Made by a program: the position numbers and the translations under genes. Below are positions 59,208 to 64,000 of a stretch of 64,000 nt of DNA, piece after piece. Within the stretch, counting starts at the first letter, position 1, and every line of letters starts with the position of its first letter. The DNA lies in assembly GCA_964491875.1 (NCBI GenBank), contig CAZBIC010000022.1, positions 61,514 through 125,513 on the forward strand, in the 5' to 3' direction. A model generated the notes under the pieces. The model was not told the origin of the DNA and made no database searches. It worked only from the letters and a program-made list of their open reading frames with translations. Origin of the DNA: JADJPG01 sp964491875 (GTDB taxonomy: Bacteria > Verrucomicrobiota > Verrucomicrobiia > Limisphaerales > JADJPG01).

Positions 59208-59672
59208 TCAGAGCACGAGCGATTGATCGTGAAAGTATTCCTGCCCGCTGCTGGTCCACGAGACGCGGACTTTCCAGAGGCCGCTTTGCAGTTTGGTGGT
59301 CGGGATGGTTTGTGCACCTGCAGCATCGACGGCAAGTGGAAGGGTGAAGTCCGACTTCGCATTCGATGGTCGGTAGAAGTGAATCGTGCCGGTAAGCTTG
59401 TCGGCGAGGTGCTGGCTCGGGATGCGCAAGGCGACTTGCGCTTTCGCGAGATCGTAAGCGACGGAGACATCACCTCGCACCGCGGCGGTGCGGCTCAGGC
59501 GATCGATCTGTTTCTGGTAGGCAATCTCCTGTTCGTAGTAATCGGGGCGGACGAGCTCGGGATCGTTGCGAACGGCGACGACCACCCACGCGGCCATGCC
59601 GGTGCCGAAGAGCAGCATCCAGCCGATGATGGCGTAGGGCCAGGGATTGGTGCGAATGGCTTTGAGGTTCAT
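59208..59672 (-). CDS. fixH: FixH/CcoH-like cbb3 oxidase assembly protein
   Basis: A 154-residue single-pass protein: helix PYAIIGWMLLFGTGMAAWVV near the N-terminus, then a periplasmic domain with RPDYYEQEIAYQKQIDRLSR, a typical FixH signature, and beta strands to the end. It follows ccoG by 6 bases and belongs to the assembly of the cbb3-type oxidase. Confidence 0.88.
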   Translation of the reverse strand: MNLKAIRTNPWPYAIIGWMLLFGTGMAAWVVVAVRNDPELVRPDYYEQEIAYQKQIDRLSRTAAVRGDVSVAYDLAKAQVALRIPSQHLADKLTGTIHFYRPSNAKSDFTLPLAVDAAGAQTIPTTKLQSGLWKVRVSWTSSGQEYFHDQSLVL

Positions 59673-59678
59673 AATTTT

Positions 59679-61145
59679 TCAGCGGGGTCCAACGAAGCCG
59701 GTCTTCACGGTCTCCAGCAACTTGCCGCCGGAGTAGATGCCGATCTCCAGCTTGGTGGATGCGCCGGTGAGTTGTTTGGGATCGAGTTCGATGATGACGG
59801 AGGTTTGCGCGAGCTTCTCTTTCGGCACGATGAACTGGCCGGGGCTCATGACGCGCAGGCTGCCGGTGAGATTCTCGATCTTGAATTCGACCGGCAGATC
59901 CTTGGAGGTCTTGTTGATGACCTTCACGGTGTAGATGTTGTCGATGCGGCCTTCGGCGGTTTGCTGGAACAACGCGCCCGGCGCGCGGAGGAAGGTGGTC
60001 TCCACAGCGGCGCGGGTGAAGACGAGGTAGAGGAAGAGCGACACGAGCGCAGAGAGCACTACGGTGTAGAGCAACATGCGCTTGGTGAAGCGTTGCTTCT
60101 CGCCGCGCTCAATGTTGTTCAGTGAGGCGAATCGGATGAGGCCGCGCGGGCGTCCCACCTTGTCCATGATGGTGTCGCACGCGTCGATGCACGCGGTGCA
60201 GTTCACGCATTCCATCTGCGTGCCGTTGCGGATGTCGATGCCGGTCGGGCACACGGCAACACATTGACGACACGCCACGCAATCGCCGTTTCCCTCGGCC
60301 TTGCGTTCGTCGAAGCTCTGGCCGCGATGCAGCGGGCTGCGCTTCTCGCCGCGCTTGTAGTCGTAGGCCACGACGAGGGTGTTCTCGTCGATCGCGGCGG
60401 ACATGAACCGGCCGTAGGGGCAGATGAACGTGCAGGCTTGTTCGCGGAACCGGGCGAAGATGCCGTAGAACAGCAGCGTGAAGAGGCACATGAACGTCAG
60501 GCCAACGATGTGATTGCGCGGATCGTCGAACTGGATGGCGAGGAGCTTCTCGCTGCCGACGATGTAGGCAAAGAGGGTGTTGCCGACAATGAAGGACAGG
60601 CCAAGGAAGATGAGCTGTTTGGTGAACTTCTTGATGAACTTCTTCGCGGTCCACGGCGCGGCGTCGAGTGCGCGCTGCTCGGCGGAATCGCCTTCGATGA
60701 AGTACTCAATCTTTCGGAAGACCATTTCCATCATCACGGTCTGCGGGCACGCCCAACCGCACCAGAGCCGGCCGAACGCGGTCGTGAAGATGATGATGCT
60801 GGTGATGAATACAAGCATCGCGACGGCGAAGATGACGGTGTCCTGTGGCCAGAAGATTTGTCCGAGAATGGAGAAGCGCCGCTCAAGGATATTGATCATG
60901 AGCAGCGGGTTGCCGTTGATGCGAATCCACGGCCCCGCGAACATGATCGCGATCAGCACCCAGCTAAACCAGGTCCGCCACCGAAACCATTTGCCACTTA
61001 CCTTTTTGGGATACAGCCAGCGACGGTGGCCGTCCTTGTCGGCCGTGGCGATGTGGTCCCGGTAATCCTCCCAGTTGATGTCCTGGGCGGGCGAGTGCGA
61101 ATGGAACTCTTCGTCCTTCGGAGGTTGTGTCGGCGAGCTGCTCAT
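59679..61145 (-). CDS. ccoG: Cytochrome c oxidase accessory protein CcoG (FixG)
   Basis: A 488-residue membrane ferredoxin-like protein. Helices near 35-60, 85-110, 155-180 and 190-210; GRLWCGWACPQTVMMEMVFR, then ACTFICPYGRFMSAAIDENT, and two Fe-S motifs CVACRQCVAVCPTGIDI and CVNCTACIDACDTIMD. The C-terminal Ig-like domain (LTGSLRVMSPGQFIVPKEKL) is also typical. CcoG reduces copper for cbb3 oxidase assembly. It lies 118 bases after ccoP. Confidence 0.94.
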   Translation of the reverse strand: MSSSPTQPPKDEEFHSHSPAQDINWEDYRDHIATADKDGHRRWLYPKKVSGKWFRWRTWFSWVLIAIMFAGPWIRINGNPLLMINILERRFSILGQIFWPQDTVIFAVAMLVFITSIIIFTTAFGRLWCGWACPQTVMMEMVFRKIEYFIEGDSAEQRALDAAPWTAKKFIKKFTKQLIFLGLSFIVGNTLFAYIVGSEKLLAIQFDDPRNHIVGLTFMCLFTLLFYGIFARFREQACTFICPYGRFMSAAIDENTLVVAYDYKRGEKRSPLHRGQSFDERKAEGNGDCVACRQCVAVCPTGIDIRNGTQMECVNCTACIDACDTIMDKVGRPRGLIRFASLNNIERGEKQRFTKRMLLYTVVLSALVSLFLYLVFTRAAVETTFLRAPGALFQQTAEGRIDNIYTVKVINKTSKDLPVEFKIENLTGSLRVMSPGQFIVPKEKLAQTSVIIELDPKQLTGASTKLEIGIYSGGKLLETVKTGFVGPR

Positions 61146-61263
61146 GGTTTTCGCGTTGGCAACGCACCGTTCATTGAGCCGGCCCTTGCTGGAAAGTTAC
61201 ACGCAGAAGTTCGGGGAACTTCTGCGCGACTTGCACTGCGATGAACAACCGGATTCACGACAA

Positions 61264-61848
61264 TTACTCGAAGACGTTCGGCTTTTCCGGGCCGGCTTGA
61301 TCTTCGCGCGGCTTCGGATTCGGTGGGGTGGTGCCGCGGAACGTATAGATGTAGCTGGCGACGGCTTGAATCTCACTCGGCTTGAGCACACCGCGCCACG
61401 TGAGCATACCCTTTTCAGGAATGCCGTTGATGATGGTCTTGAGGTTGTCCACGTAGTTCGAGCCGTGGATCCAATAGTCGTCGCAGAGGTTCGGGCCGAC
61501 CAAGCCGCCGCCGTCCGGACGATGGCAGGGCGCGCAGAGCGTTGTGTAGGTCGCCTGGCCTTGCGAAAGGACGGTTTGATCCTTTGAAGGCGTCAGCGCG
61601 GCGAGACCGGACTCGAACTTGGCAATGGCTTCGCTCTTAATCTTTTCGCCAATGGCAGATTCCTTCGCGTACTCCGCCGCCTGGAGGTCGCCCATGTTCA
61701 GGACATGGTAGTAAACCATGTAACCGACGGCGTAGAGGATGCAGAGATAGAACAGCCAGACCCACCAGCGCGGCAGGTTGTTGTCGAGTTCCTTGATGCC
61801 GTCCGCGTCGTGGTCGAGCAGTTTGGGTTCGTTCGGTTGATTATTCAT
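61264..61848 (-). CDS. ccoP: cbb3-type cytochrome c oxidase subunit CcoP, single-heme form
   Basis: A 194-residue protein with one membrane helix (LPRWWVWLFYLCILYAVGYM, about 25-44) and one cytochrome c domain: CAPCH (TTLCAPCHRPDGGGLVGPNL) with the distal Met ligand probably in IPEKGMLTWRGVL. Standard CcoP has two heme c domains and about 290-300 residues; only one CxxCH is present here. Its start overlaps ccoQ by 8 bases. Confidence 0.9.
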   Translation of the reverse strand: MNNQPNEPKLLDHDADGIKELDNNLPRWWVWLFYLCILYAVGYMVYYHVLNMGDLQAAEYAKESAIGEKIKSEAIAKFESGLAALTPSKDQTVLSQGQATYTTLCAPCHRPDGGGLVGPNLCDDYWIHGSNYVDNLKTIINGIPEKGMLTWRGVLKPSEIQAVASYIYTFRGTTPPNPKPREDQAGPEKPNVFE

Positions 61849-62041
61849 GGCGGGAATTTCCTTTCGTTGTTGGCGCGATGGAGCCGTCTTCGAGCGGCAG
61901 CATGCTGCGAGAATCGAGGTCGGCCTTCTTCAAAAGCATGGACCAGATGAAGGCTCCGGTGAACACGGCAAAGAACAGGCAGATGGAGATGACTCCATAG
62001 ATGCCGATGCCGCCGATGTCGCTGAGAACGTTTTTGATCAT
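61841..62041 (-). CDS. ccoQ: cbb3 oxidase CcoQ-like small subunit
   Basis: A 66-residue protein with a single membrane helix (IYGVISICLFFAVFTGAFIW) followed by KKADLDSRSMLPLEDG, resembling CcoQ in length and position between ccoO and ccoP. It starts 9 bases after the fused subunit gene and overlaps ccoP by 8 bases. Confidence 0.8.
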   Translation of the reverse strand: MIKNVLSDIGGIGIYGVISICLFFAVFTGAFIWSMLLKKADLDSRSMLPLEDGSIAPTTKGNSRHE

Positions 62042-62050
62042 ACGTTTCCT

Positions 62051-64000
62051 TTACTTGGCTGCGGCTTGAACCTTGATGTCCGTTCCGAGCCGCTGGAGAT
62101 ACGCGATGAGCGCGATGATCTCCGTGTTGGCCGGTGCGTTCGTGATCATGCCCTGCTTGAGATTGGCCTCGATGGTTTGCGATTGCTTCACGAGATCCGC
62201 TTGCGCCTGTGTGTTCTCGTAACCCGCCGGATACGGCACGCCGACCTTGCGCAACGCGGAGAGGCGTGGCGCGACGGCGTTGGTATCGAGCTTCTGCGTG
62301 AGCAGCCAGGAGTAGCGCGGCATCATGGAGCCGGGCGAGGTCGTGCGCGGATCGTCCATGTGGTTGTAGTGCCACGCGTCGGGATACTTCCCGCCGATGC
62401 GATGCAGGTCCGGGCCGGTGCGCTTCGAGCCCCACAAGAACGGATGGTCGTAAACGAATTCACCGGCCTTCGAGTATTCGCCGTAGCGCTCGGTCTCGCT
62501 GCGGAATGGACGAATCATCTGCGAGTGACAGCCCACGCAGCCTTCGCGGATGTAGATGTCGCGCCCGAGCACTTCGAGCGGCGTGTAGGGTTTCACGCTG
62601 GAGATCGTCGGAACGTTCTCCTTGATGACCCACATGGGGACGAACTCGACCACGCCGCCGATGACCACCGCCACGAGTGCGAGGCCGGCGAGCAGCATCG
62701 GCTTGCCTTCGAGGAAGCGATGGCCCCAACCGACCTTTGCGTCTTCCGCGTGAACCGGCGCCGATGCGAGCGACGGAGCTTGGACTTCCACTTCCGGCAC
62801 GAACTCACCTTGCTTGGCCGTCTTCCACAGGTTGTAGGCCATGATGACCGCGCCGATGATGTAGAGCGAACCGCCGATGGCGCGCAGGCGGAACATCGGG
62901 AAGAGCTGGAGCACCGTCTCCAGAAAGTTCGGATACTGCATGAAGCCTTCGCTGGTGAATTGCTTCCACATCAAGCCCTGCGTCACGCCCGCCCAATACA
63001 TCGGGACGATGTAAAACATCATGCCGAGCAGGCCGATCCAGAAATGCCAGTTCGCCAGTTTGTTCGAGTAGAGCTTGGTATTATACAGGCGCGGGAAGAT
63101 CCAGTAGAGCACGCTGAACGTGAGGAAGCCGTTCCAGCCGAGCGCGCCAGTGTGAACGTGCGCGATGGTCCAGTCCGTGTAATGCGAGAGCGAATTGACG
63201 GACTTGATCGAGAGCAGCGGACCTTCGAGCGTCGCCATGCCGTAGGCCGTCAGCGCCACGACCATGAACTTGAGCATCGGCTCCTCGCGTAGCTTGTGCC
63301 ACGCACCGCGCAAGGTGAGCAGACCGTTCATCATGCCGCCCCAGCTCGGCGCCACGAGCATGATCGAGAACGCCATGCCGAGTGATTGCGCCCAGTCTGG
63401 CAACGCCGAGTAAAGCAAGTGATGCGGGCCGGCCCAGATGTAGATGAAGATGAGCGCCCAGAAATGGATGATCGACAGCCGGTAGCTGAACACCGGACGT
63501 TCCGCCGCCTTCGGCAGGAAGTAATACATAAGGCCGAGGTAAGAGGTGGTGAGGTAAAACGCGACGGCGTTGTGGCCGTACCACCATTGCACCAGCGCGT
63601 CCTGCACGCCGGCATACATCGAGTAGCTCTTGAACAAGCCGGCCGGAATGGCCATCGAGTTCACGATGTGCAACATCGCGACGGTCAGCGCGGTGGAGAT
63701 GTAGAACCAGATCGCGACGTAGATGTGTTTTTCGCGGCGCTTGATGATGGTGCCGAAAAGGTTGATGCAGAAAACCACCCAGATAAGCGCAATGGCGATA
63801 TCGATCGGCCATTCGAGTTCCGCGTATTCCTTGCTGCTGGTGAGACCCAGCGGCAGGGTGACCGCGGCGGAAACGATGATCGCCTGCCAGCCCCAGAAAT
63901 TGATCCAGCTCAACGTGTCGCTGAACATGCGCGCCTTGCACAGCCGCTGGAGCGAGTAGTAGATGCCCATGAACATGCCGTTGCCCACGAACGCGAAGAT
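62051..64000 (-). CDS. ccoNO: cbb3-type cytochrome c oxidase, fused CcoN-CcoO (5' end outside window)
   Basis: The frame stays open to the window edge, so the N-terminus (about 100 or more residues) is missing; 649 residues are visible. The CcoN half holds the catalytic metal sites: WWYGHNAVAFYLTTSYLGLM (CuB His and the tyrosine region), WAGPHHLLYSALPDW and HYTDWTIAHVHTGALGWNGF (heme ligands). After the last helix (RAIGGSLYIIGAVIMAYNLW) a linker leads directly into a CcoO domain with a membrane anchor and heme site REGCVGCHSQMIRP, plus RTGPDLHRIGGKYPDAWHYN. Fusion rather than separate ccoN and ccoO is known in some Bacteroidota and Verrucomicrobiota. Confidence 0.93.
   Translation of the reverse strand: MFAFVGNGMFMGIYYSLQRLCKARMFSDTLSWINFWGWQAIIVSAAVTLPLGLTSSKEYAELEWPIDIAIALIWVVFCINLFGTIIKRREKHIYVAIWFYISTALTVAMLHIVNSMAIPAGLFKSYSMYAGVQDALVQWWYGHNAVAFYLTTSYLGLMYYFLPKAAERPVFSYRLSIIHFWALIFIYIWAGPHHLLYSALPDWAQSLGMAFSIMLVAPSWGGMMNGLLTLRGAWHKLREEPMLKFMVVALTAYGMATLEGPLLSIKSVNSLSHYTDWTIAHVHTGALGWNGFLTFSVLYWIFPRLYNTKLYSNKLANWHFWIGLLGMMFYIVPMYWAGVTQGLMWKQFTSEGFMQYPNFLETVLQLFPMFRLRAIGGSLYIIGAVIMAYNLWKTAKQGEFVPEVEVQAPSLASAPVHAEDAKVGWGHRFLEGKPMLLAGLALVAVVIGGVVEFVPMWVIKENVPTISSVKPYTPLEVLGRDIYIREGCVGCHSQMIRPFRSETERYGEYSKAGEFVYDHPFLWGSKRTGPDLHRIGGKYPDAWHYNHMDDPRTTSPGSMMPRYSWLLTQKLDTNAVAPRLSALRKVGVPYPAGYENTQAQADLVKQSQTIEANLKQGMITNAPANTEIIALIAYLQRLGTDIKVQAAAK

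Noticed and set aside
58527..60125. Plus-strand open frame of 532 codons opposite the TauE/SafE-like, fixH and ccoG genes
   Set aside because: It crosses three well-supported genes on the other strand and reads as Glu/Arg/Gly-rich shadow sequence.
61847..63292. Plus-strand open frame of 481 codons opposite ccoQ and ccoNO
   Set aside because: Antisense to confidently identified oxidase genes; composition rich in His, Arg, Asp and Glu with no domain.
1..64000. CRISPR arrays, tRNA or rRNA genes, phage or transposase genes
   Set aside because: I looked for regularly spaced repeats, cloverleaf-like segments and transposase or integrase motifs; apart from the XerC-type recombinase, which looks chromosomal, none was found.

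Overview
The window looks like an ordinary chromosomal segment of a Gram-negative bacterium of the Verrucomicrobiota, most likely the Pedosphaerales/Limisphaerales group. This is an inference from gene content: a PEP-CTERM protein, DWPQWRGP-type PQQ-propeller proteins, autotransporter-like beta-solenoid proteins with Ig and YCF48-like parts, an exported Gfo/Idh/MocA oxidoreductase, a plant-type LeuC, a fused CcoN-CcoO oxidase subunit, and DUF3106/DUF5069/DUF1015 proteins. The DNA is GC-rich, so long antisense shadow ORFs are common. I saw no prophage, transposase, CRISPR array, rRNA or tRNA.

Layout. 0-5 kb (minus): three small membrane proteins follow ispH; upstream lies a small regulon (DUF2975-type protein, winged-helix regulator, six-helix membrane protein) with two copies of a 17-bp palindromic operator. 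4.9-9 kb (plus): ECF sigma factor, probable membrane anti-sigma factor, DUF3106 protein, then lgt and miaA. 8.9-17.2 kb: methyltransferase, exported metallo-beta-lactamase-fold protein, PQQ-propeller protein, outer-membrane barrel, and a three-gene run of secreted proteins including a subtilisin. 17.4-21.3 kb: DUF1015 protein, a structured 388-bp gap with an orphan terminator, a 494-residue protein of unknown function, and an exported superoxide dismutase. 21.4-25.7 kb: a LysR regulator divergent from a tight five-gene run (pirin, small membrane protein, YceI, glyoxalase-fold protein, old yellow enzyme), probably a redox/electrophile-response operon. 25.7-32.8 kb: CNNM/CorC-type protein, zinc peptidase, VTC polyphosphate polymerase, exported terpenoid-cyclase-fold protein, SMP-30 protein, a PH-like gene broken by an in-frame TAG, and xerC. 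32.8-42.2 kb: a type IA topoisomerase with three C-terminal zinc repeats, an AsmA-like protein, a sulfite-oxidase-like molybdoenzyme, a 1151-residue secreted solenoid protein containing a near-identical 309-bp internal duplication, a REP-like palindrome pair and a cysteine desulfurase. 42.2-50.5 kb (minus): exported Gfo/Idh/MocA protein, the lipid/ribosome cluster rpmF-plsX-fabH with yceD and coaD, an O-antigen-ligase/TPR protein, leuC and a tiny Cys-rich secreted peptide. 50.8-55 kb: CbiX-like chelatase, PEP-CTERM protein, exported PQQ sugar dehydrogenase, and two conserved proteins. 55.2-58.3 kb: glpK-glpD. 58.5-64 kb (minus): a cbb3-oxidase operon ccoNO-ccoQ-ccoP-ccoG-fixH-TauE/SafE-like, cut by the window end inside ccoN.

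How it fits together: the organism respires with a high-affinity cbb3 oxidase, feeds glycerol-3-phosphate and possibly periplasmic sugar electrons into the chain, makes isoprenoids through IspH, and exports many structural and enzymatic proteins. No single large novel system is evident. The best leads are the operator-linked small regulon, the structured orphan-terminator region, the amber-interrupted PH-like gene, the Cys-rich peptide, the REP-like palindromes and the recently duplicated solenoid module.
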